In this document: positions 1 through 5,459 of the stretch, in pieces | Position numbering within the stretch: position 1 is the stretch's first letter | How the letters are laid out: every line of letters starts with the position of its first letter | Origin: an uncultured Bacilli bacterium | Lineage (GTDB): Bacteria; Bacillota_I; Bacilli_A; RF39; UBA660 | Assembly: GCA_944358685.1 (NCBI GenBank) | Contig: CALVRQ010000075.1 | Coordinates: 1-5,551, forward strand | Direction of reading: 5' to 3' | DNA: 5,551 nt | Notes under the pieces: generated by a model | Told to the model about the DNA's origin: nothing | Databases searched by the model: none | The model's input: only the letters and a program-made list of their open reading frames with translations | Position numbers and translations under genes: made by a program

Positions 1-479
1 TTTAAATATGTATTTAAATCTGAACTTCTCCAATCGTTTGAAGAATCATCCCATACTCTATTTCCTATACTGGCAATCTTCATTATTTTTATGGTTCCAT
101 CTGATTCTAACGACATGATTCTTCAGCCGGCAGTTTCTTCATTAAATGTTATATAATTATTTGGATTTTTCCCTTTAAAAAAATATCTTCCAGCTTCATA
201 AACCTCTTTATATAAGCCATCGCCTCCAGAAGTTGTTGTACTCCCCATATCTTCAACTCTATCATTTGAATTACTACTACATTGCTGAGCTTTTCCATAT
301 AATTCATTAATGGCTCCTTGAACATTCATAGATTCTAAGCCACTTTCTGTATTATCATATGTTACATCATTACTTGGAAAATAAGTGGCGGCAGAGACAC
401 CGATAGTTCCAAATAATAAAGCAGCTAGTACGAAAATGAATATTCTATTTTTTAAGAGTTTTTTTATTTTTTCTGTCAT
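1..479 (-). CDS. Secreted/anchored pilin-like surface protein, partial, interrupted by in-frame TGA
   Basis: The start ATG (477-479) is preceded by AGGGAGG at 487-493, a strong SD. Residues 1-11 are Lys-rich, residues about 12-30 form a hydrophobic segment ending VSAA, giving a signal peptide or membrane anchor. Next comes a V-T-Y-D-N-T-x-S-G-L...N-V-Q-x-A-I-x-E-L block (residues about 39-61), resembling repeats of phage tail-fibre and surface proteins. A low-complexity Ser/Thr/Gly segment follows, then a domain beginning Y-I-T-F-N. After 118 codons there is a TGA (123-125), but the frame stays open for 40 more codons to the left edge. That stretch reads RIMSLESDGTIKIM and later V-W-D and N-D-W-R, the expected continuation of this domain, which I recall normally having Trp before R-I. 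It is therefore one gene with a nonsense codon, a readthrough product, or a recoded TGA. Two Trp codons downstream of the TGA are TGG. The function is unknown; a cell-surface or pseudopilin-like role is inferred. The C-terminus lies outside the window. Confidence 0.75.
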
Positions 480-486
480 TTGATTT

Positions 487-493
487 CCTCCCT
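487..493 (-). promoter_or_regulatory. Shine-Dalgarno site of the pilin-like gene
   Basis: On the minus strand AGGGAGG lies 7 nt ahead of the ATG at 477-479. This fixes the start of the pilin-like gene and shows that translation signals are intact despite the downstream TGA. Confidence 0.75.
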
Positions 494-505
494 ACTCTTA
501 TTTTT

Positions 506-534
506 ATTATAAAGAGTTTTATTTTAAAAAAATA
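506..534 (-). promoter_or_regulatory. Possible promoter of the pilin-like gene (good -10, poor -35)
   Basis: A perfect TATAAT on the minus strand (506-511) lies 27 nt from the ATG and just ahead of the SD. At 17-bp spacing the -35 position reads TATTTT, a poor match, so this is a tentative call in a very AT-rich stretch. Confidence 0.35.
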
Positions 535-598
535 TATTAGAAATTTCTGATATATCATTTATTATTCTAATATATTAAAATATTTATAGGTGATGGAT

Positions 599-853
599 AT
601 GGCTTTTAAACCTAAACCTACTAAAGCTAAAGTAGCTGCTACATATAAATCTATATATATTAGAGAGGAACTTGTAAAGTAAATTGAAAAGATTGCAAAG
701 GATAATAATACTTCATTTAACAATGTGGTTATCAGTATGATTGAGGAGTGTTTAAAAAAAGTTAATTTTTTGAAGGTCGTATGTTTATATATGGAATTTA
801 TAAAGGTTACAAGTCTTAGATTTCTAGAGTTGCTAGTTTTAATGAAAAAATAA
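599..853 (+). pseudogene. Degenerate ribbon-helix-helix (Arc/CopG-like) DNA-binding protein gene
   Basis: The plus strand carries SD AGGTGA (588-593), then ATG at 599 and the peptide MAFKPKPTKAKVAATYKS. It continues Y-K-S-I-Y-I-R-E-E-L-V-K, then a TAA at 680-682, then in the same frame IEKIAKDNNTSFNNVV and I-S-M-I-E-E-C-L-K-K. Joined across the stop this is a typical RHH fold: a short beta strand (K-S-I-Y-I), helix A (E-E-L-V-x-x-I-E-K-I-A), a turn with S-F-N, and helix B ending M-I-E-E-C-L. The TAA sits where Glu, Gln or Lys is usual, so one base change explains it. The same frame stays open to TAA at 851-853. A more protein-like tail reads in another frame (about 766-867, ending A-S-F-N-E-K-I-K-S-E-D) but contains a TAG at 817-819. 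Reaching it needs a one-base loss in the T run at 766-771. RHH proteins bind DNA as dimers, as antitoxins or plasmid and phage regulators. No toxin partner is visible. An ATG at 593 is an alternative start. Confidence 0.65.
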
Positions 854-881
854 AGTCTGAAGATTAAGTGCTTCAGACTTT
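852..881. terminator. Bidirectional Rho-independent terminator
   Basis: This is a perfect 11-bp stem: AAAGTCTGAAG (852-862) pairs with CTTCAGACTTT (871-881) around an 8-nt loop. On the plus strand it runs into TTTATTATAT and would end the RHH-gene transcript. On the minus strand it is followed by a T-rich ATTTTTTC and lies about 100 nt past the obg stop, so it can also end obg transcription. Confidence 0.85.
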
Positions 882-980
882 TTATTATATCTATCATATC
901 TAATAATTGCTAGAAATTTTTAACTGCATTATTTTTTTTAATATCATTAAGAAGGTTATTTGTATTCTTGCTTTATGTTT

Positions 981-2261
981 TTATTCTTTAAATTCAAATT
1001 CATATTCCATAATTCTGATAGGGTCACCGTCTTTTGCGCCTAATTGTCTTAATTCCTCATCAATTCCCATTTTTCTTAGCTTATTTGAGAATCGCAATAT
1101 GGCTTCGTCAGTATCTAATCTACTCATAATGATTAGTTTTTCGACTTCTTTACCACTAATAACCCAGGTATCATTTTCTTTAGTTATTTTATATGGTTTT
1201 TCTTCTTTGAATTTATAGATAACATGACTTTCAAATTTTTCATCTTTATATAAATTTTCTTTTGGTATTTCATCTAACATATTAGCTAGTTTTAAAATTA
1301 TTTTATCTATGCCTTCACCTTTTATCGCAGACATTTCATATACTTCTTTATTTACTTTTTGTTTAAATTTTTTTAAATTTTCTTTAGATGAAGGCATATC
1401 CATTTTATTAGCAATTATAATTTGTGGTTTTTTTATTAATGATTTATCAAAGTTTTCTAGTTCTTTATTGATTGTTATGTAATCTTGATATGGGTCATTT
1501 GTGTAGCCACTCATATCAATGATGTGTGCAATTACTCTAGTTCTTTGAGTATGTTTTAAGAATTTATCGCCTAGGCCATGACCTAAGGATGCTCCTTCGA
1601 TTAATCCTGGCAAGTCTGCTACCACAAAACTACGATTATCATTTGTTTTAACAACACCTAAATTAGGTTTTAGGGTTGTAAATGGATAGTCAGCTATTTT
1701 TGGTTTAGATGCAGATATTTTTGATATAAATGTAGATTTTCCAACGCTTGGCATTCCAACTAGGCCAACATCGGCCATTAATTTTAATTCAATTTTAACT
1801 TTTATTCTTTCACCAGGCTCACCATTTTCAGCATAATGAGGTGCGGGATTGGATTGAGTGGCAAAGGCCATATTTCCTCTTCCACCTCTTCCTCCTTTGG
1901 CAACGACATATTCTTCATTATCTTTGGTTAAATCAGCAATAACTAAATTAGTATCATAGTCTATAATAACAGTTCCTGGTGGGACAGGGATGATAATATT
2001 TTCAGCGTTTTTACCGTGCATTCCTTTTCCCATTCCATTTTCACCTTTATAACCTTTGATTATTTTTTTATATTTGAAATCAACCAAGGTATTTAGTCCT
2101 GAATCTACTTTAAAAATGATGTCTGAACCTTTTCCGCCGTTGCCACCAAATGGTCCTCCCATGGCAACATATTTTTCTCTTCTAAATGCAAGGCACCCAT
2201 TTCCACCACTGCCGGCAATTAATTCGACTACAGCTTCATCTATAAACATAAAATCACTCAT
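981..2261 (-). CDS. obg: GTPase Obg/CgtA, ribosome assembly and stress-response GTPase
   Basis: This is a full-length Obg (426 aa; B. subtilis Obg is 428). The Gly-rich Obg fold spans residues about 5-160, with the hallmark GSGGNGCLAFRREKY near the start and G-G-R-G-G-R-G-N near 123-130. The GTPase domain has every motif: G1 GMPSVGKST (169-177), G2 Y-P-F-T-T (192-196), G3 D-L-P-G (216-219), G4 N-K-M-D (285-288) and G5 S-A-I (311-313). A C-terminal OCT domain (about 340-424) ends E-Y-E-F-E-F-K-E. Obg binds the 50S subunit and guanine nucleotides, including ppGpp in studied species, and is usually essential. Family alignment favours starting at the second ATG (2247-2249, M-F-I-D-E-A), because Obg proteins normally begin M-F-(V/I)-D. 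The first ATG (2259-2261) adds M-S-D-F and lacks an SD. The gene stands alone here with its own promoter; rpmA and spo0B, frequent neighbours elsewhere, are absent. Confidence 0.98.
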   Translation of the reverse strand: MSDFMFIDEAVVELIAGSGGNGCLAFRREKYVAMGGPFGGNGGKGSDIIFKVDSGLNTLVDFKYKKIIKGYKGENGMGKGMHGKNAENIIIPVPPGTVIIDYDTNLVIADLTKDNEEYVVAKGGRGGRGNMAFATQSNPAPHYAENGEPGERIKVKIELKLMADVGLVGMPSVGKSTFISKISASKPKIADYPFTTLKPNLGVVKTNDNRSFVVADLPGLIEGASLGHGLGDKFLKHTQRTRVIAHIIDMSGYTNDPYQDYITINKELENFDKSLIKKPQIIIANKMDMPSSKENLKKFKQKVNKEVYEMSAIKGEGIDKIILKLANMLDEIPKENLYKDEKFESHVIYKFKEEKPYKITKENDTWVISGKEVEKLIIMSRLDTDEAILRFSNKLRKMGIDEELRQLGAKDGDPIRIMEYEFEFKE

Positions 2262-2272
2262 TTCTTAAGTTT

Positions 2273-2301
2273 ATTATACAATATTTATTATTTTATAACA
2301 A
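2273..2301 (-). promoter_or_regulatory. Strong sigma-A-type promoter of obg
   Basis: The minus strand reads TTGTTA (2296-2301), a 17-bp spacer, then TATAAT (2273-2278). Transcription should begin near 2265-2267, only about 4-6 nt before the ATG at 2261 and about 17 nt before the alternative ATG at 2249. The promoter abuts the terminator of the upstream gene, so obg is an independent transcription unit. Confidence 0.8.
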
Positions 2302-2302
2302 G

Positions 2303-2324
2303 AAAAAAAGGGATTAATCATCCC
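2303..2324 (-). terminator. Compact intrinsic terminator overlapping the end of the LRR/prepilin-like gene
   Basis: On the minus strand GGGAT (2320-2324), a 5-nt loop holding most of the TAA stop codon, and ATCCC (2310-2314) form a short stem. Seven T residues follow directly (2303-2309). The stem is only 5 bp, so strength is uncertain, but placement and T-tract are classical. The -35 of the obg promoter begins 2 nt further on. Confidence 0.6.
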
Positions 2325-2823
2325 AATGTATAGTAGCATTTTTTGCACCCCAAGTGGTTCCAGCAGCATTTGCTATTTCTTCGTCACTGCCAACACCTTT
2401 GACTTTATCACTAGTTGTTATCATATAAAATACTATGTCATCATTGTTTGTAAAGGCATTGACATATATTTGTTTAATGTTATCTTGCATAGTGATGTTT
2501 ATTATTTTTTTATTAGTAAAAGCATTTGGGCCAATGGAATCTACCGTTTTTCCATAAATGGTTCTTGGTATGTATATAGTTTTTTCACATGTAGAATCAT
2601 AACTTATTATTTGTAAGTTATTACTATCTAATTCACTAATATCTGTTTGAAAACATCTAGGACTTGTTTCTATTTTTTGAACATCGTTTAAGACACTTTC
2701 TTTTATTTTATCGTTTGCTAGTTTTCGGTTAGCTAGTATTGATACGGTACCTAAAATTAATATTAAAAACAATGATAATATACCATATAAAAGTGCGGAG
2801 GTAATAAAGCCATTTTGTTTCAT
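2314..2823 (-). CDS. Prepilin-like surface protein with BspA-type leucine-rich segment
   Basis: A 169-aa protein beginning M-K-Q-N-G-F-I-T-S-A, with one long hydrophobic helix (residues about 6-31), then a basic/acidic coil N-R-K-L-A-N-D-K-I-K. This is the layout of type IV pilin-like or pseudopilin N-termini (G|F cleavage-like site, residues 5/6), but Glu at mature position 5 is replaced by Ala. Residues about 57-135 resemble the BspA-type LRR_5 repeat: I-Y-I-P-R-T-I-Y-G-K-T-V, then S-I-G-P-N-A-F and I-Y-V-N-A-F. Two Cys (about residues 57 and 79) could form a disulfide outside the cell. The tail G-T-T-W-G-A-K-N-A-T-I-H-W is a motif I recall ending many such gut-Firmicute LRR proteins. It has its own promoter, an SD (AGGGGA, 2831-2836) and a terminator. 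The role is probably surface display or adhesion; this is inference. No pilus assembly genes are visible here. Confidence 0.8.
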   Translation of the reverse strand: MKQNGFITSALLYGILSLFLILILGTVSILANRKLANDKIKESVLNDVQKIETSPRCFQTDISELDSNNLQIISYDSTCEKTIYIPRTIYGKTVDSIGPNAFTNKKIINITMQDNIKQIYVNAFTNNDDIVFYMITTSDKVKGVGSDEEIANAAGTTWGAKNATIHWDD

Positions 2824-2848
2824 TTGCTCATCCCCTATTCTTAATTAA

Positions 2849-2877
2849 ATTATACATTAATTATTTTTTTTATACAA
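2849..2877 (-). promoter_or_regulatory. Sigma-A-type promoter of the prepilin-like LRR gene
   Basis: The minus strand reads TTGTAT (2872-2877), 17 bp, TATAAT (2849-2854). The -10 ends 25 nt from the ATG at 2821-2823, leaving room for the SD AGGGGA (2831-2836). The architecture is almost identical to the obg promoter. Confidence 0.75.
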
Positions 2878-2924
2878 GGGGTGGGCTTATAATATGATTA
2901 ACCTTTTTGATAATTAATAAATTA

Positions 2925-2935
2925 TTATAGGTGAT
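2925..2935 (+). promoter_or_regulatory. Extended Shine-Dalgarno site of the small membrane protein gene
   Basis: TTATAGGTGAT lies just ahead of the ATG at 2939. AGGTGAT is a 7-nt match to the 16S anti-SD complement (GGAGGTGAT). The same 11-nt string (584-594) precedes the plus-strand RHH gene. It is the main reason to believe the short ORF that follows. Confidence 0.6.
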
Positions 2936-2938
2936 ATT

Positions 2939-3112
2939 ATGCGGAATTTTTGGTGCGGGCGTGGTAAATGGACTCTTATATGTTTGATTAGTATGATTAT
3001 TCTCTTTTATCAAATATTAATTACCATTTTTATCGTGACTAGATTTAATGTATTTTTAATTTTTTTATTTATGATATTATTGTTTTGTGCTATTTTTAGA
3101 CTCTTTTGGTGA
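2939..3112 (+). CDS. Small two-helix membrane protein, function unknown (57 aa)
   Basis: ATG at 2939 follows AGGTGAT by 3 nt and opens a 57-codon frame ending in TGA (3110-3112). The next in-frame stop is TAA, two codons on (3116-3118). The peptide begins M-R-N-F-W-C-G-R-G-K-W, a basic, aromatic N-terminus with one Cys. Two hydrophobic stretches follow (residues about 12-34 and 37-56), separated by T-R-F-N, and it ends R-L-F-W. This predicts a hairpin membrane protein. It lies on the strand opposite its neighbours and overlaps the 3' end of the ysxE-like gene by 36 bp, tail to tail. I do not recognise a family. Hydrophobic ORFs arise easily in AT-rich DNA, so the call rests on the SD, the basic-then-hydrophobic layout and the otherwise empty intergenic gap. 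No convincing promoter was found; a TATAAT at 2888-2893 has no good -35. Confidence 0.5.
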   Translation: MRNFWCGRGKWTLICLISMIILFYQILITIFIVTRFNVFLIFLFMILLFCAIFRLFW

Positions 3113-3970
3113 AATTAAGTTTTCTGTTTTATAAAGTTTATCTATCATTTTACTTATCTGCATGCAATTTTGATATTCTGTTTGTTTAAAATCAATTAAT
3201 TCTGGGGTATTTATTAATATAAATAGTAATTCTTTTTCATCTTTTTTTAAAGGATAATGGCTTTCATATTCACGAAGTAGTGTTTCAAAATCAAAGTCTA
3301 GGCAATGGGTTTGATATAGTTTGTATAAATCAAATACAGGACTGCCAATTTTAGCTTTATCCCAACTAATTAAATATGGGGATTTTGATTCTATAAAGTG
3401 ATCTAGTTTTAGGTTATTGTGAAGAACGACTCGCCGTTCTTTTCTTTTTTCTTTAATGTGGGTGTGCCAATAATCTAGTTTTTGTTTGGTATCACTTATG
3501 TGGTCATATATTTTAGTGATGTTTCGAGCTAGTAATTGTTCTGAAGGACTCATATATACTTTAGTTTCAATTAGAGTTATTATATCTGTATAATATAAGT
3601 ATAAATAGTTTAAGTTATTATCTAAATCTTCATATATTTTTTCATAGTAATCCAAGTCTATTTCTTTATAATGGGTGGTTTTACTATGTAGGAGTGCGAC
3701 GAGTCTTATTAAATCTAGTATTTTTTGTTCATTTGGAATGTCCATGTTATCAATATAATTTGTGAGTTGATATGGGTCATTTTCTTTATTTAAAAAGAAG
3801 GGTAAGTAATCAAAACTGCGCGATTTTAAATAGTTTAAAATTTGCGGATTTAACTTTCCTTCTTTATATATGTATTTACCATCATTAGTTTCAATAATGG
3901 TTACTTTACCTTGTTTACGATAACTTCTTGCAATTAAACCTTTACTTTTTAAAATTTGGTTAATCTTCAT
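3077..3970 (-). CDS. ysxE: YsxE/CotS-like spore-coat protein with a kinase (APH) fold
   Basis: A 297-aa protein of the size and layout of the CotS/YsxE family, which has an aminoglycoside-phosphotransferase-like kinase fold. The N-lobe carries a likely ATP-site Lys, K36, in Y-I-Y-K-E. The helix D-L-I-R-L-V-A-L-L-H (about 86-95) matches the family's L-x-x-L-H signature. The catalytic loop reads V-V-L-H-N-N-L-K-L-D-H-F (181-192), where active kinases have H-G-D...N. The metal-binding loop reads L-I-S-W-D-K-A (200-206), with Ser where Asp is usual, then D-L-Y-K-L-Y (214-219). The catalytic Asp and metal Asp thus seem altered, pointing to a pseudokinase-like structural role. The ATG lies inside the end of the spoVID-like gene (11-bp overlap) without a clear SD, so translation is probably coupled. 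spoVID followed by ysxE is the B. subtilis order. The C-terminus overlaps a small plus-strand gene, and no terminator is obvious after the stop. Confidence 0.8.
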   Translation of the reverse strand: MKINQILKSKGLIARSYRKQGKVTIIETNDGKYIYKEGKLNPQILNYLKSRSFDYLPFFLNKENDPYQLTNYIDNMDIPNEQKILDLIRLVALLHSKTTHYKEIDLDYYEKIYEDLDNNLNYLYLYYTDIITLIETKVYMSPSEQLLARNITKIYDHISDTKQKLDYWHTHIKEKRKERRVVLHNNLKLDHFIESKSPYLISWDKAKIGSPVFDLYKLYQTHCLDFDFETLLREYESHYPLKKDEKELLFILINTPELIDFKQTEYQNCMQISKMIDKLYKTENLISPKESKNSTKQ

Positions 3971-4625
3971 GTGCTTGAATTATTAACTTACTACCTATTT
4001 GCATGTCACTTAAATCATTATAGGCTTCTAGTTCTTCTCTATTTATTTGATATTTTTGTAAGATTGATTCAATGGTATCATTTTCAGTTACAATGTGAAC
4101 TTTATAGACAGAGTATCTTTCGTTTTCATCTAAGTTTTCAAATATTGATTTAGCTGTGTTATCTACTTCTTCTACTGTTTGGCTGATGGTTTGGGTTTCT
4201 TCATTTTCCATCTCTTGTCTAGTTTCTTCTTTAATTTTTTTTGATTCTTCTTTTGGTAAAGGTGTTACTTCTTTTACCTCTGGCATAATAATTTCCTCCC
4301 TTTCTTCTAAACCATCAATGATGACTTCAATATTAATAGATAAAATTTCATTGTTGATAAGTTCATAGTAGAAATCGTTTATATCGACATCGATGTTTTT
4401 AGTATCATATTTTTTATCTATGCTGATGTCAAATGGTAGTTCGTATTCAAATGGGTCAACGTTGATACTGGCTTCTGTTAGTTTATAAGTTCCGCTGATG
4501 ATGAACTGCCCTGATATTTGATTTTCTTCTTTTAGTTTTAAGGTGTGTTCAAGTGATATACTACTAATTTCATAGATGCTTTTATCAAAACTTAAGTCTT
4601 TTTTAAATGGTACTATTTTTTTCAT
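3960..4625 (-). CDS. spoVID: SpoVID-like spore-coat encasement protein with C-terminal LysM domain (short form)
   Basis: A 221-aa, acidic, soluble protein with no signal peptide. Residues about 5-107 are beta-rich (S-I-S-L-E-H-T-L, then I-S-G-T-Y and Y-E-L-P-F-D-I-S-I), the pattern of the SpoVID/SPOCS-type N-terminal domain. A Glu/Lys-rich disordered linker spans about 107-165. A LysM domain follows at about 173-217 (Y-K-V-H-I-V-T-E-N-D-T-I-E-S-I-L then A-Y-N-D-L and G-S-K-L-I-I), and LysM folds bind peptidoglycan or chitin-like glycans. In B. subtilis, SpoVID (575 aa) sits on the forespore surface, binds SpoIVA and SafA, and drives coat encasement. Here the linker is far shorter, so only the two terminal domains are kept. 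A strong SD (AGGAGGAG, 4631-4638) fixes the start. It lies 35 bp after the superoxide dismutase gene and overlaps the ysxE-like gene. A SafA-like protein is the main alternative, but the N-terminal domain and the synteny favour SpoVID. Confidence 0.82.
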   Translation of the reverse strand: MKKIVPFKKDLSFDKSIYEISSISLEHTLKLKEENQISGQFIISGTYKLTEASINVDPFEYELPFDISIDKKYDTKNIDVDINDFYYELINNEILSINIEVIIDGLEEREEIIMPEVKEVTPLPKEESKKIKEETRQEMENEETQTISQTVEEVDNTAKSIFENLDENERYSVYKVHIVTENDTIESILQKYQINREELEAYNDLSDMQIGSKLIIQAHED

Positions 4626-4630
4626 GGTAT

Positions 4631-4638
4631 CTCCTCCT
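4631..4638 (-). promoter_or_regulatory. Strong Shine-Dalgarno site of the spoVID-like gene
   Basis: AGGAGGAG on the minus strand lies 5 nt ahead of the ATG at 4623-4625. It sits in the 35-bp gap after the superoxide dismutase stop, which holds no terminator, supporting one transcript for the three genes. Confidence 0.8.
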
Positions 4639-4660
4639 AAATAAGTATATGTCTATGTTT

Positions 4661-5251
4661 TTAAAATAATGATTCATATATTTGACTGGCATTGTCAAAG
4701 TTTGCTTTATTCCATATGTTTTCAATATAGGCATCTCTATTATTTTGATATTTTAAATAGTATGCGTGTTCCCAAAGGTCAATTGTAAAAAGTGGTGTAA
4801 GGTCATAAGAAAGCGGTGTTTCTTGGTTAGCCATGTTAATTACCGATATATTACCATCATTATCAGTTACTAAGAAAGTGTATCCAGATCCTACTAATGT
4901 TTTGGATTTTTCTATAAAGCTATTTTTAAAGTTATTAAAGTTACCATATGTTTCATTTATTTTATTTAATAATTTTCCTTTAGGTAAGGTTTGGTTTGAG
5001 TTTAAACTTTGCCAGTATAAATTATGATTTAATATCCCGCCTGCATTATATAATATTTTTCCTCTATCTTTTAAAGGAAACTCATCTATTCTTTTTGGTA
5101 TTTCTTCGAGTGGCATTTTATAATTTGTAAGTTTGTTTAGATTTTCCATATATTTTTTATGGTGTTTATTGTAATGAATATTTACTGTTTTTTCGTCGAT
5201 GATTGGTTCTAAAGCATAATAAGGGTATGGCAAGTTTATTACGTTATACAT
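4661..5251 (-). CDS. sodA: Superoxide dismutase, Mn/Fe family (Mn-like signature)
   Basis: A 196-aa enzyme that dismutates superoxide to oxygen and hydrogen peroxide. All four metal ligands are present: H26 (in V-N-I-H-Y-N-K-H-H), H76 (in G-G-I-L-N-H-N-L-Y-W), D158 and H162 (in I-D-L-W-E-H-A-Y-Y). Gateway Tyr34 and the E161/H162/Y165 interface motif are also kept. The outer-sphere pattern is Mn-type: Gly at position 72 and Gln143 in A-N-Q-E-T-P-L, where Fe enzymes carry the Gln near the second His. The usual G-S-G-W-A-W is G-S-G-Y-T-F here, a mild departure. The start at 5251 is set by AGGAGG (5258-5263) and by family alignment (N-L-P-Y near the N-terminus). The frame stays open for 54 more codons upstream, but that hydrophobic extension lies in an AT-rich intergenic region and fits no SOD. 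It is first in a tight set with the spoVID- and ysxE-like genes, suggesting a coat-maturation role. Confidence 0.95.
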   Translation of the reverse strand: MYNVINLPYPYYALEPIIDEKTVNIHYNKHHKKYMENLNKLTNYKMPLEEIPKRIDEFPLKDRGKILYNAGGILNHNLYWQSLNSNQTLPKGKLLNKINETYGNFNNFKNSFIEKSKTLVGSGYTFLVTDNDGNISVINMANQETPLSYDLTPLFTIDLWEHAYYLKYQNNRDAYIENIWNKANFDNASQIYESLF

Positions 5252-5257
5252 ATATCG

Positions 5258-5263
5258 CCTCCT
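5258..5263 (-). promoter_or_regulatory. Shine-Dalgarno site deciding the sodA start
   Basis: AGGAGG on the minus strand lies 6 nt ahead of ATG 5249-5251. It rules against the longer reading that starts near 5413. Confidence 0.85.
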
Positions 5264-5430
5264 ATTAATTATATTGATTAGGAAAAAATAAAATTCAAAA
5301 AAGTATAATATATGAACAAAATACCAAATTCCTAAATCTGTTAAAAAAGTATATACCAAAACCGGAATTTTATATAACAAAAATCCAAAATTGGGTATAT
5401 TAAGTATGTTCAAAACCTGAAATCAATCAT

Positions 5431-5459
5431 TTGCCTACTTTCTTTACTTTGTATATATT
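5431..5459 (+). promoter_or_regulatory. Promoter of the PD-(D/E)XK nuclease-family gene
   Basis: The plus strand reads TTGCCT (5431-5436), a 17-bp spacer, TATATT (5454-5459). It is followed by the SD AAGGAGAGG (5470-5478) and ATG 5481. Spacing is ideal for sigma-A, and both hexamers depart from consensus by two bases or fewer. Confidence 0.6.

Noticed and set aside
562..897. 111-codon minus-strand ORF
   Set aside because: It is the antisense shadow of the decayed RHH gene and the terminator hairpin; its hydrophobic, low-complexity translation has no SD and no recognisable domain.
882..980. Possible tiny ORF on the minus strand after obg (about 15 codons)
   Set aside because: No SD, very short and low complexity; best read as the obg 3' untranslated region running to the terminator.
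907..1218. 103-codon plus-strand ORF over the obg 3' end
   Set aside because: It is antisense to the conserved OCT domain of Obg, has no SD, and has a composition typical of a shadow frame.
3110..3112. TGA stop of the small ORF as proof that TGA is a stop codon
   Set aside because: A TAA follows in frame two codons later, so the ORF would end almost identically if TGA encoded Trp.
5268..5273. Minus-strand TATAAT just ahead of the sodA SD as a -10 box
   Set aside because: The transcription start would fall inside or past the SD AGGAGG, and the nearest TTGAAT is 19 bp away; not a workable promoter.
5252..5413. 54-codon N-terminal extension of superoxide dismutase (hydrophobic, start near 5413)
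   Set aside because: A strong AGGAGG lies 6 nt before the internal ATG at 5251, which also matches the family N-terminus; the extension is AT-rich intergenic sequence with no SD of its own.
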